Positions 9,344-19,041 of a stretch of DNA of 64,000 nucleotides are shown one piece after another. The notes beneath the pieces were generated by a model that saw only the letters and a program-made list of their open reading frames with translations, searched no databases and was not told where the DNA came from. Within the stretch, counting starts at the first letter, position 1; the number at the start of each line of letters is the position of its first letter. This stretch comes from Hawksworthiomyces lignivorus (Eukaryota; Ascomycota; Sordariomycetes; Ophiostomatales; Ophiostomataceae), in NCBI GenBank assembly GCA_002917075.1, contig NTMA01000014.1, positions 372,001 to 436,000 on the forward strand, in the 5' to 3' direction. The position numbers were made by a program, and so were the translations under genes.

Positions 9344-11424
9344 CTACCATTTAACATTGGAGTAATCATCTTCGGTCGGATCTAAATTGTAGTCTTGGCC
9401 ACCCCAAGTATTCTGGCCTCCGTCCCAAGTATTCTGACCTCTGTCCCAGCCACTCTGATCTGCCCAAGTACTCTGGTTGCCGCCTACATTCTGGTTCCCC
9501 CCAAAAGCATTTTAACTGTAACTGAAACCATTTTCTTCGCCGCTCCCAGTGACTTAGTTGGTTTACCCGGACTACACGTAAGTAACACGTTTCTCGGTCT
9601 AGAACCAGTCTAGAAGATCCGAAAAACCACGGACTTCAACCTTAGTGTGCCCGCCTTCCTCTGTCACTATAGCCAAAGTCTTCTTTTTGTCTTGGTCTTC
9701 TATTGTGTCGATATCTCTAATGACAAAAAGTCCATCTGTATATCTCGTGATCCCGACGTTGCTCTTTTTCGAGATACCACATGTCCGGGTCTAAACATAC
9801 GATTTACCGTAAATACGTAAAAGATAAAGTTTGTCTCGATCTTAGAATGTATCCGTGATATTCACTTGGACATCTCCCAGGAGAGAGTGCTCTTTATCCT
9901 AGAATTCGCGCAGTCTCTTATTCATACTAACGTAAGGCGAAATGATGCCAATTTACTTAGCAGTCACTTCCGACCCTAGATCTACCAGAAGCTCTTTGGT
10001 CATAGCGATGGTATGTTTACCCTAGATGTCGTTGCATCGAGATCCATTCTCATCTACCGTGACCTCGTCGGGAATGTTCACGAAAACCGGTTGCACGCGA
10101 TACGGTTTAGACGTTAAGTCGGTGTATTTCTTGGTGATCCACTGCTCTGCGGACACCGCCAGAGGGTGTTGGTCGAGGCTGCACTGGTCCGTATAGGATA
10201 AATCGTCCACATCTTTGTAAAAGACCGCTGCGGCAGGATCAAAGCCGTCGCGTAAAATGCGGAGCTGCTCGTTTATTATGAACAATGGCCACCCCATTCG
10301 CCAGATGCGTAAAAGAATGGACACTTGTGCATGACGAGCGAAAGTGTTGACAAAGTTTTGGGCTTCGTCACGTTACGTAAAGGTCATTACAGTTGGTGGA
10401 AGTTGTTTCTCGTCCCAAGCTATGATACAGGGCCGAAACGTCGACCATACTTGAAGAAACTGTGCGACTGGCATAGTGTTTAACCGTATTTATTGAGCCA
10501 ATCCTGACTATCTACGTTTAGTTTAGGTGGAACCCTGTGGGGTAAAAACCACCGTGTTGTTTAACTAAAGATTATTATATATATGTGGTTAGTCTAGGTC
10601 TTAATAAGAGGTAGTGAGATATTTAAAGGAAATAATGAAAGGAGTGTTAATCGTAGTATAAGGCTCCCTATTACGCGGTCTCTTTCAGTCAGTTTGTTAG
10701 TCTGTAGTTAGGGATACGCTCACTCCGTTTGAACCACCGTAGTACGTGACGGGCCGCTGGCCCTCCCGTATTCAGTCGGTGATTCAGCTCGTCTGGAGTG
10801 TGGGGCCATCCCGGGGGTCTTATTATAGTGTTGGGGCAGTCTAATACGATGTGCTCCGCCGTCTCCTCCGCCGTCTCACAGACGCACATGGGGGAGGCAC
10901 GGAGCTTCGGGATGTGATATACCGCGAGGTACGACCGGCATAGAGACTCCCTCATCTGCAATGCTTACTTTCGCCACCAGCTATTCCACTTCCAGAATGG
11001 GTCACTACGGCCAGTATAAAGGTGATGCATAAAACGTCCGCAGAACGGAGGATACACTCCATAATGTTCTCTAGGAGCTTTGTGGGATTTACCTTGGCCG
11101 CGTCGGTACCCTCTTCCCTTTCGTCCACGATTTCTTGCCAAGTTTTACGACCCTCAAAGTAGTCACGGAGAACGGTGTAGGCACCATCTTGGAGATATCG
11201 CTGTTTCTTACGGAGTGCAGGTGAAGGGAGTCAAGTGCGTCTAGCTCATGCTCTTTGAACCCGACGACCTTCAGAGTCCATTCGCATATGGAAAGGGTCA
11301 TCTGCCACTTTGACTTACTGGACTTTTGCTCTTCCTCCGGTTTCGTCTCTTGGACAATGATCTTTAGCCGATGAATCTCTTTGCCTATGCCAATTCCCCT
11401 TATAACTAAAATGCAGCAGGGCAA
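9344..11424 (-). pseudogene. decayed superfamily 1 helicase (UPF1/DNA2/NAM7-like, C-terminal half)
   Basis: Reading the reverse strand, one frame runs unbroken by indels from about 10500 to a final stop at 9344-9346. It spells a helicase C-terminal half. Motif III appears as WDEKQLPPTVMT, followed by a degenerate LRIWRMGWPLFIINEQLRI and YKDVDDLSY. Later come IGIISPYVSMNKRLREF, a DTF-stop-D where families have DSFQG, and SNVGITRYTDGLFVI (motif VI). The tail is rich in Gly, Asn, Gln and Trp. Twelve premature stops interrupt this frame, all TAA or TAG, several at positions where glutamine is expected, as RIP (CpA to TpA) would produce. Upstream, 11424 to about 11027 continues the same family (KWQMTLSICEWTLKVV, then after one frameshift near 11158 KTWQEIVDEREEGTDAAK and ILRSADVLC). 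A LINE fragment separates the two parts. Related intact fungal proteins act in RNA silencing or RNA decay; this copy cannot. Confidence 0.75.
10600..11027 (-). mobile_element. 5'-truncated LINE (Tad-like) fragment inserted in the helicase relic
   Basis: On the reverse strand, the frame TGRSDPFWKWNSWWRK (one stop) ALQMRESLCRSYLAVYHIPKLRAS leads into C-x-C, ETAEETAEHIVLDCP and a final RHVLRWFKRSERIPN, ending at 10689. This is the cysteine/histidine tail found after the RNase H region at the C-terminus of fungal non-LTR retrotransposon polyproteins. The AT-rich sequence from 10688 down to about 10530 could be its 3' UTR. The helicase reading stops at ILRSADVLC on one side and resumes before the motif III region on the other, so the element probably inserted into the helicase. 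Boundaries are approximate and no target-site duplication was identified. Confidence 0.65.
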
Positions 11425-11795
11425 TGATGCTGAGAGTAGAGGCTATCTTGTTTTAATTTTACAAACTTTTTGGTTCAGTTGTTTTCCCAAATTTCTATTT
11501 GTTTTGTACAATTTTAGTCTTGACAAAAATAGAACAAGAATTTTGGTCGAAAAGGCACATGACATCTGTCACTCGCAATAGGTGGGCATAATTTGCCAAG
11601 GGTTTGATGAAGGTGGTCAGCAACTTAGCTTGGTCGAGGATGAGCAGGATCGGATATGAAACAGCACATCCTTCTTGTGCTCAAGTAAAGACGTTCCGAT
11701 TTGAAAAATAATAATAAGAATAAAAATAAAAACTCTGCTGATAGCTATAAACATAACAAAACATTTCCAAAACTCGCATCGAAGAGCACGCCACC

Positions 11796-12551
11796 ATGGC
11801 ACTTCCATGTGGTGATGCTCCTGACGACGGCGGTTCGCAAGTCATCGCGTATGACCCACAAGACCAGCCTCTCGCCGCAACCATGTCCTTTGAGTGGCAG
11901 TCCCAGGACGGAGACCGCTTTTTTGCGGGGCCCGCAGTGGTGGAAAGCACGGCCGACGCGGAATCGGTCTACGGAACGGACAGCCAGGCCTACTTTTACC
12001 GGGCGATGGCGCGGTGCGAGGCCGAGGCATGGCTGGCGCTGTCGGCCGAGCCGGCCGCAACGCGTATCGCGAAATACCGCGAGCTGACGGACCTCCACAT
12101 CCAAGGCCACCAGGGCTGGGCGAGCCACCGCGGCTACGCCAAGAATTATCTCAAGCGCCGGACCGGCTACACCCACCTGCTTCAGGTGCACGCCCCGCAC
12201 TTTCTGCCCCAGATATTCGCCTTTGGCTATCTGTCGGGCAAGGCCGAAAACGAGGAAATATCGTGGGGCGTCGGCCGAATGCCGCAGAACAGCTGGAGGG
12301 CCTCGAAAGAAAACAACAAGGCCGTCGAGCAGCGACTGGCCCAGCTCGCCGCACAAGACCAGCTGCCGCTGCCGCCGCGGACCAGAAAGCCAAACATTGA
12401 AGAAAAGGCCAGGACCATTATGCCCTACTACTTCATCCAGGGCATCGAGCAGGTGCAGGTCGTTAACTTGCGCTCCGAGTTCAAAGAGCAGCCCAGCTCC
12501 ACCGATATAAAGAAAGGTAAAGTCGTTGGCATTTTCAAAAAGAAAAAATAA
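11796..12551 (+). CDS. uncharacterised 251-residue protein, weakly ADP-ribosyltransferase-like
   Basis: An intact, GC-rich single exon with an excellent start context (gccaccATGG) in otherwise AT-rich, relic-filled DNA. No signal peptide or membrane helix is visible, and the protein ends in a basic tail (KKGKVVGIFKKKK). I do not recognise the family with certainty. The order of conserved-looking elements resembles ART-fold domains of polymorphic toxins: YFYRAM (Arg69), GWASHRGYAKNYL (Ser110), a strand THLLQVHAPHFL, and KAENEEISWG (Glu151/153/154). This is a pattern-level inference only. A long reverse-strand frame overlaps it but appears to be a shadow of GC-rich codons. Its isolation and composition fit recent acquisition or selective retention. 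It could equally be an unrelated lineage-specific gene. Confidence 0.65.
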   Translation: MALPCGDAPDDGGSQVIAYDPQDQPLAATMSFEWQSQDGDRFFAGPAVVESTADAESVYGTDSQAYFYRAMARCEAEAWLALSAEPAATRIAKYRELTDLHIQGHQGWASHRGYAKNYLKRRTGYTHLLQVHAPHFLPQIFAFGYLSGKAENEEISWGVGRMPQNSWRASKENNKAVEQRLAQLAAQDQLPLPPRTRKPNIEEKARTIMPYYFIQGIEQVQVVNLRSEFKEQPSSTDIKKGKVVGIFKKKK

Positions 12552-13211
12552 GCCAGCGTGGTGGAGATCGGCCATTGTTTTGTTATCGACACTACGCTTC
12601 CTGTTGTCTCATCAAGCAATAGGAGCAAGCACTAGATTGGATGAGTAGTGAGAGATAAACAAGCATGAGGAGTGAGCGGACAATGTTGGCTATAGACACA
12701 GTGAAAGTGCATATGAACTGAGAAATTTTTTTACCGACCTCACATACGATAAGATACATGCTATCTACATAGTCAACCATTATTTCCGTATGAGGTTTGC
12801 CTTCATACATAGTGTGTGCTTTTATCTGGCAGCTAAAATGTATTAGGTATCCAATACAGGTACGAAGAACTTGCAAAAAACAGGCTCCATCGCTGTAGAG
12901 GACACCAAAAATAATGGCATATGTCTATTGAAAATGGCGATCAAAACAGCGATTTCTGCCTTTGACATGTAAGCAATGCATAATTTAGACCAGTAAGGTA
13001 TATACATGCAGAAGCGTTCATCGAGTAATGCGGCTATTCCCGTGACAGATCTTGAAAATTTCCTTGGAATGTGACAGGATCGAAATGTAATAAAGTGTGA
13101 GCGATAAGCTTGGCAAACCATTTTGCCAAGAGATATTCAGACATGGATCCAATTTTACCAGGGTGCTAGTAACAGAATGTATCACAAGCACGACTCGGCC
13201 CTTTTCGCGGC
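12552..13211 (+). other. gene-free stretch
   Basis: No supported gene. Short reverse-strand frames (for example 12843-13121) look protein-like in places but match no family I know. They may be upstream debris of the HET relic that ends near 13212. Confidence 0.4.
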
Positions 13212-13535
13212 TTGCGGTCACCTTATTCTGAGTCTCCGCATCGACTCGCAGCTTGTTCCTTCCCATGCCTGACTTTTCCACAAAGTTGGTGTGAACGCAG
13301 TGCCCACCAATTGTTACTCTCGATCTCTGGCAATCGGATGCTGAACTCCATCTCCATGTTCTACTTGTGCATATTCCGACGGCTCATACGGCCGCAGAGC
13401 CCATACTGTGTGCGCTCCATACATGATGCACAAGAGATCGTTCTCTTGCAAATCAGCTGGCCCTATGCCCAGTCTGTCAGCTTTTGTTCGAAAGAACGTG
13501 CGGCCACGACACTTCCCAACATCGTATGACGAGAT
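13212..13535 (-). pseudogene. HET-protein C-terminal relic
   Basis: The reverse strand reads RTFFRTKADRLGIGPADLQ, then ENDLLCIMYGAHTVWALRP, and after one stop QLVGTAF. This is the ordered C-terminal signature of HET proteins: a phenylalanine-rich lead, lGiGP, GD-vcilyGa-vP-vLR, and a final LVGe-y strand. Compare IGIGAEGILSGDSIALVSG in the intact gene at 1708. An in-frame TAA precedes the final strand, and no HET core was found upstream in a joinable frame, so it is a fragment. It is antisense to the intact HET genes nearby, so it is not a simple tail of either. Confidence 0.6.
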
Positions 13536-13860
13536 TAAGCCCGGGGATACAACACGGATGCTAAGAACTTTTCTGTAAGCTTATATTCTATTGTCAATTG
13601 TTTCACCGGTAATTCTTTCAGTCGAGCGGTAAAAGTAGTGAGAATTCTTGAATTCTTAAGAATTACACCGAGTGGGATAGAAATTGTATTTTTAATAATT
13701 TCTAAGTACTCGTTAAGGTATGGAAAATATCGTTGAGTATATCGGATATAATCGTCTTCCGTCACTATAGTCGGGAGAACATTAGACGTTTTAGTAGTAC
13801 ACTTCATTATATCGATTGACAGCCCGTAGAACTCAAACGAGTCGTTATCATTTATCTATA
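13536..13860 (-). pseudogene. unidentified reverse-strand ORF relic
   Basis: The frame is open for about 105 codons on the reverse strand (from about 13855 to 13535). It has a protein-like but AT-rich composition, reading FEFYGLSIDIMKCTTKTSN, then IRYTQRYFPYLNEYLEIIKN. It ends directly before the HET C-terminal relic and may be a diverged upstream part of it. The family was not recognised. It directly abuts the GC-rich block at 13872 that may be a solo LTR. Confidence 0.35.
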
Positions 13861-13871
13861 TAAAAAGCTTG

Positions 13872-14196
13872 TGTAATGGGCCAGGGCCCCAAGGACGGCC
13901 CACGGCGAGCCCAGGGCCAGAGAGCAGACCGATGAGATCTAGCGGGGACACCGGGGGAGGGAGCAGTCGGTCGCCCGGGCGACCTACCGGCCCACCTGCC
14001 CACTTGCCCCCAATGCCCCTTATTTCAACCAGGAGCTTCGCTCCTGGGAGTCGAAGGAGAGTCTTCTCTCTTCTGTATCTTAGTCTTTCGTTATTCCAGG
14101 CGTATACTATTGCCTCAGGGCTCTCCTGTTCCCATTGCCAGCAGACCCCTTACAGTAGATGTCTGTATACTGATATCGGCCCAATTGGTCATCGTC
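13872..14196 (+). mobile_element. possible solo LTR
   Basis: A GC-rich block begins abruptly in AT-rich DNA with tgtaatgggccaggg and fades near ggtcatcgtcaca, so it can be read as a TG...CA-bounded unit of about 325 bp. It contains a perfect hairpin, ccaggagc-ttc-gctcctgg, at 14029-14047 and a pyrimidine-rich centre, both common in fungal Gypsy LTRs. No internal coding region, primer-binding site or clear 5-bp target duplication was found, so this stays tentative. Confidence 0.35.
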
Positions 14197-14299
14197 ACAA
14201 GGTAATTATAGTTACGGAGAACGGTCTATAGAGTACAACTAAAAGAATAAATATTGTTATTTGTTGTTATAGATTCGATAATAATTAAGTCAAATTAAG

Positions 14300-15052
14300 T
14301 AAAGGTACTATTTATATATCCATTAATATACCCATTAATACATTCGTTAATATCTTCAAATTATCGTTTTTTATACAATGTCACAAACCACTTAATATCA
14401 AAAACATGTCGAAAACCTTCTACCTTTAAAACAACGTCAAATTGTTCCAAATTACTACCCCCAACAAAAACACGACTTACGTCCGACTGGTTAAGTCTTA
14501 TTAAACAAGTCAACAACATGTCCAAATCTTAACGATGGTTAATAAATGACGGAACGACTAACAAATCAACCGTCACAATGTTTATAAATAAAGGATCATT
14601 CACGTCGTCTAAGTCAAAGACGGTTCCAATCTCGCTTACGGTGACACCTTAGTCTGACTCGTTACCAGTCCCTACTATAACATACTTTATATAACTTGGG
14701 AGAATAGTCCCACGAGATAACAATGACATTATTACATTGTTAAGGGCCTCATAATCAAGTACGAGCTCGACTACGGTAACTGCCGGGTTATCATGGAGGT
14801 ACAGGCGGATCAGCTACATTTCGTGTTAGTGATGCTTGCCAAATTACAGGGAGATCAGGATGATGAAATGGGAAAACCTGCCTCGACAACCCGATCTTCT
14901 GCTGCGATAGCCGACACCACGTTTTTAATTTCTTCCGGCTCTAGAACCCCGAGAGCATAGTTCCAGCGCGCTTCAGAAATGATCTCAGCAGGATCGACTT
15001 CCTCAACAGCTAGCAGTTCGCAATCAGAATACAGGTGTGGGACAAATGGGCA
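14300..15052 (-). pseudogene. unidentified decayed reverse-strand gene
   Basis: Two stretches translate coherently on the reverse strand. The first (about 15050-14860) gives roughly 65 codons, including HLYSDCELLAVEEVDPAEII and LGVLEPEEIKNVVSAIAAED. The second (about 14810-14390) gives DNPAVTVVELVLDYEALNN, VIMSLLSRGTILPSYIKYVIVG, VSEIGTVFDLDDVNDPL and further on VFVGGSNLEQFDVVLKVEG, broken by two stops (TAA). The second stretch is AT-rich. The length and amino-acid composition suggest former coding sequence, but I cannot name the family. Confidence 0.35.
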
Positions 15053-15283
15053 GATTTTTTTTATTTTTTTTTTTGGAATTAGGACGGTGGGCAGAGTGGT
15101 AAGTTAGCAGAACACCAATGTGTGTTGGGTCTCCCCTCCTCTATCCTTGCTGGCCCTATTCGTCGAGATTCAGCCGCATATCTACGAGTCCAATGTGACC
15201 TACAGCACAATAGTGTTTTGCACTAAATTAACCCTACACTGCCCAAAGGGAGGGCCCCTCTAGCCGCCGTAACGCCACAGGGC

Positions 15284-15625
15284 TTGAATTTCTTAATTTC
15301 GACACCACTGCCAACCTTTTTGGCGTCTGGGAACCTATCAGCCCTGCTCATCTGCATAGTTTCTCACACTGCGGCGACGCAGAACCCCTTGAATTACCAA
15401 CAACTGCAGATCCCCTGCGCCACACTCATCAAACAGAGCAGGCTGCCAGCCCGGCCACTCGCTTGCCTCCTTCAAAATGCCTGCCATGAGGAGCAGCAAA
15501 ATGTTTCTCGAGTCGCCACTGTCTTTCATTGTCTTTCTCGCTCATGAATGAATTTTCTTCTAGAGCTAGATATTAAGCGGCCGTATTAGTCCACTCCTGG
15601 CACGGCCCGTGGACGCCCCGCCATA
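15284..15625 (+). pseudogene. decayed duplicate of the HET gene's 5' region and start
   Basis: This block aligns by eye with 1440-1790: the promoter/5' UTR of the HET gene at 1708, its ATGAAT(T)CTCCTAGA start, and the following ATTAAGCG and CTCxTGGCxCGGCCCG segments. Here the frame is broken within the first codons (a TAG soon after ATGAATTTTCTTCTAGAG) and no HET core follows, so only the 5' end of the duplicate survives. A reverse-strand ORF at 15338-15529 matches the reverse-strand ORF in the parent promoter. The homology is visible in the sequence; direction and mechanism of duplication are inferred. Confidence 0.6.
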
Positions 15626-16637
15626 GAGAAATCCATAGTTTTGCAAAATACTGCAGAATTGCTGGCCAGCTATAGGAAAAATCAAGAGGAAAGTGGTATT
15701 ACTAGAGGCCCAAGGTTAGTTTTAATCATGCAAGCTAGGGACCAGAGGGAGGCTGTTAAGGCGCAAACTCTCCAAGCTGTTCAAGATGTAAGCATGGCAT
15801 CCGCCTAGTCCAAGATGGCCATCTGCAAGTGCAAGGCGCACTAGCTTATTCTTCCATCCCCCATTTTAAGTTTATTACTGAATACCTGGTTTTGCGCCGC
15901 GCAGAACACGCCTACACACTCTCAATCGAGTACCACACATCTCAGCCCTTCCCCGCAGCGGCTGAATCTGCCCGCAGTTGAAATCCAAAACAAACAGGAC
16001 ACGAACTGTGCACCTTTAATGCAGCTGAGTTTTCCAAGTCTCAATATTGGCACACCAGTATTCTGCTCATGTGCGAAAGAGCTGTCTGTTCTATTTCAGA
16101 ATTTTGTTGAGATCTCCGACTCGCATAGGAGGCCTGAATGCCAATAGGAACATTGTGGGAGGGAGTCTTCTGAAGGGCATCTGAACCGACTACCGGCAGT
16201 GTCGGCATCTCCTGTCGTCTTTAGTGCACTTTGTGGCAGAGGGTAGCAGTTCTAGATTAGACCTGCCAAGCTAGAGAATGCTTGCAGGGGGACCTTCCGC
16301 ATTCTCAGCCTATGAGATTGTTGTATTGTCGAGCTGAACCCTGCGTCGTGCCAATCATGGCAGCCATCTCGCGCTTTTTTTCTGCGATGGGAGGGTGGTG
16401 GCGGCGCGAGCCTTGCCTAGCAGAGAACACCGGCTTGCAAGCCTTGGGAATCCTGGCACCGATAAAAAGGCCACTGCGCGACACCCGCTCTGTGCGGCTC
16501 TGTTTGTTTCTCCTTGAGCAGAGCAGAGCACACAATTCTAGCCTTTGTTCGCAGCTGGTTTAATTTCATTGGAAACAATCCCTTCTTATTTTCATTGCTG
16601 ACAAGACTCCGTCGCCCTCCCCTGCCAAGCGTTCGGA
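15626..16637 (+). other. gene-poor stretch before the second HET gene
   Basis: About 1 kb without a supported gene. Between 15640 and 15800 one frame is open and protein-like (LQNTAELLASYRKNQEESG, then LVLIMQARDQREAVKAQTL) but unrecognised. It could be debris of the element that truncated the HET duplicate. The last 350 bases are the promoter of the HET gene at 16638. A small ORF at 16282-16563 there has no family match. Confidence 0.4.
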
Positions 16638-19041
16638 ATGGTTGACCTTCGCTACCAATACAGAAGTCTGGACGAGGGCCAGATCCGGATCGCACACTTG
16701 CAGCCGGGCAAACCAACTGACCAAATTTTCATAACACTGTCCCATGAAGACTTGGAGAATATTGACGTCGATTACACTGCATTATCGTGGGAATGGGGCC
16801 AAAAACCAAAGCTGCCCGAGACCAGCCCGGTCATCTTCGTTGGAAACAAGCAGGAAAACGAAAACGACCCGGTAGTTAGACATTTCGAGCTTCTGGAGGT
16901 GAGGCCCAACCTCGTTACCGCTCTGAAACAACTTCGGGACGAACAAAAGGAGATACGGCTCTGGATCGACCATATCTGCATTAACCAGATAGAAGACACA
17001 GACAAGTCGCCGTCAGATCAGAGTGCCCAGGACAAGAACCAAGAGAAGGCAGCCCAAATCAAGATGATGACCGAGATCTACCAGGCGGCAGATGAGGTGT
17101 ACGTCTGGCTAGGCGAGGAGAGAGACAATAGCAAAGATGCGATAGACTTGTAAGTAACATCTAGGATCCCTCTCTTTTTGTTTCGTCTTTCAGTCGACGT
17201 TGAGAGTTCTGTAACATGTCTCGAGAACATAAAATTTGATGCACATTCCCGAGCTGCCCTGCACTTGCTAACGCTTTTTTGCTGTAGCATCCAGAAGCTC
17301 GTCGAACTAGAGGACATCGATGTCATTGCGAAACTCGAGAGCTGTGTGCGCGGCGTATCCGATGCCAACGACCTCATAGCATTCATGCGATTTATTAAGC
17401 GGAGTTGGTTCAGCCGCCGCTGGATCGTCCAGGTAACCAAGCCCGCCCTGTTTGCGGCTCCTTAGAGCTTGGTCTTGCTTGCTCATACAAGTATAGGAGA
17501 TCTCGGTGGCTCAAAAAGCTACAATCCACTGTGGCCAGCACTCCGTTGACTGGACGGACTTTGTACGCGCCGTTTCGCTCCTGGAGGCCGTCGGACGGGG
17601 CGATGCTCTCAACCGAATACTTAGGAGGCTGCCAGGGACACACGACCCTCTAGAGCATATCGGTCAGATCAGCTCGCTGCCCGCTTATCGCCTTATCCAG
17701 AAGGCCCCTGGCGAACTCCACACCCCGGACGAGCAGATCAGAGTCAAGCGCAACACGCTCGAAGAGTGGGTCTCGTGGATGGGCGCATTCCAGTCCAGCC
17801 GCTGGCATGACACCATATATGCAGTGATCGGACTCGCTTCCGACGTCGGGTCGGATCAGTCTGCAACTGTTGAAGGCGCGCCCAACGGTGCCGAACCGAA
17901 GGGCACCCAGCCCGCAGATGGAGACCCAGGGCCAGCGCTCCCGCCAAGAAGCTCAACCATGCCCCCCAAAACCCTTGAAAAGCACAGAAGCTTCAAAATC
18001 GTTTCTATTAAAAGGCGCTACACTCCGCCTACTCAGAAGGCTGGAGATGTGGTCTACCCTATCGAGGTAGACTACAATCAGCCGCCGCTGCTTCTGTTTA
18101 AGAAGTTTCTCCGTCATGTAATCCAAAAATCAGGGTCCCTGGATATCATATGTAGACCTTGGGCGCCAGTCTCCGGGAACGACGCCACAGATAAGCCTCT
18201 GAAGCTCTCCTTGCCTTCGTGGATCCTGACTCTCCAGCGGAAGCCATTTCGGCTGGATAGGTACAACAATATGATCCGGTGCAATCCAGACCCGCTTGTC
18301 GGCGCAGCCGGCTTCGGGCGGAAATGGTATTTCGCCTCGGCCTCGGAGGAGATGCACTGCGACATCGACACGAACCCCACCACAGAAACAATGATCGTCA
18401 AGGGGTTTGAGCTGGACACGATCGGAGAAGCGTACGACTGCGGCGTGTTCGGCAACGTCCCGGGAAGCTGGCTGACCATCGGCGGCTGGAACGACGAGAA
18501 GCGCCCCCCGCCAGGCAACCTGTGGCGCACGCTGGTCGCGGGGCGCGACGGAAACGGCAATCCTGCAGACCACTGGTATCCTCTGGGCTTCCAGTCGTGC
18601 GTGAAATGGCAAGGCATCCACCACGGATTTGAGACGAGCAGGATCGTCCGCGAGAGCCCCAACCCCGCCGTCTCCCGGCTGTTCGGACGGGTCCTCCAGG
18701 TTGTGTGGAATCGGAGGCTGATCCGCACAAACGGCAACTTCCGAGCTTGGATGTCCGGCCAGGACCCAGACCCCGCGGAGGCATGCACGGGACTCCTTGG
18801 ACTGGCCCCAAGCGAAGCGCAGAAGGGCGACCGCATCTTCATCATCTACGGATGCAGCGTCCCGCTTGTCCTGCGCCCAACGGGGGATGACGAGACGCAC
18901 TACACCATTGTCGGAGAATGCTATGTCGACAACATGATGGATGGTGAGGCTGTCAGCTACCACAAAGAGGCAATGGAAAGTTCGACAAAAGAAGCAGAGG
19001 AAAAGGCAAAGAAAAGGGAACGCACATTAGTGTTGGTGTAG
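16638..19041 (+). CDS. HET-domain (heterokaryon incompatibility) protein
   Basis: Three exons fit: 16638-17149, 17288-17432 and 17497-19041, about 733 residues. The 138-nt first intron has GTAAGT and a GCTAAC branch site; the second has GTAACC. HET-domain motifs in order are VDYTALSWEWGQ, LWIDHICINQIED, KAAQIKMMTEIYQAADEVYVWLGEE and SWFSRRWIVQEISVAQKATIHCG. The C-terminal half has SSRWHDTIYAVIGLASD, then the family tail: GLLGLAPSEAQKGDRIFIIYG, VPLVLRP and YTIVGECYVDNMMDGEAV. The last 25 residues are charged. HET proteins drive incompatibility cell death. This copy is complete and, unlike the gene at 1708, lacks an inserted hydrophobic segment. An unusual feature is a proline/alanine-rich insert around GTQPADGDPGPALPPRSS. 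Confidence 0.9.

Noticed and set aside
11745..12575. Reverse-strand ORF of 276 codons over the orphan gene
   Set aside because: It lies wholly antisense to a gene with a better start context and codon pattern; GC-rich third positions create such shadows.
15060..15280. tRNA-like or SINE-like segment next to an A/T run
   Set aside because: Some resemblance to polymerase III box A and B patterns, but no foldable cloverleaf and no copy elsewhere in the window.
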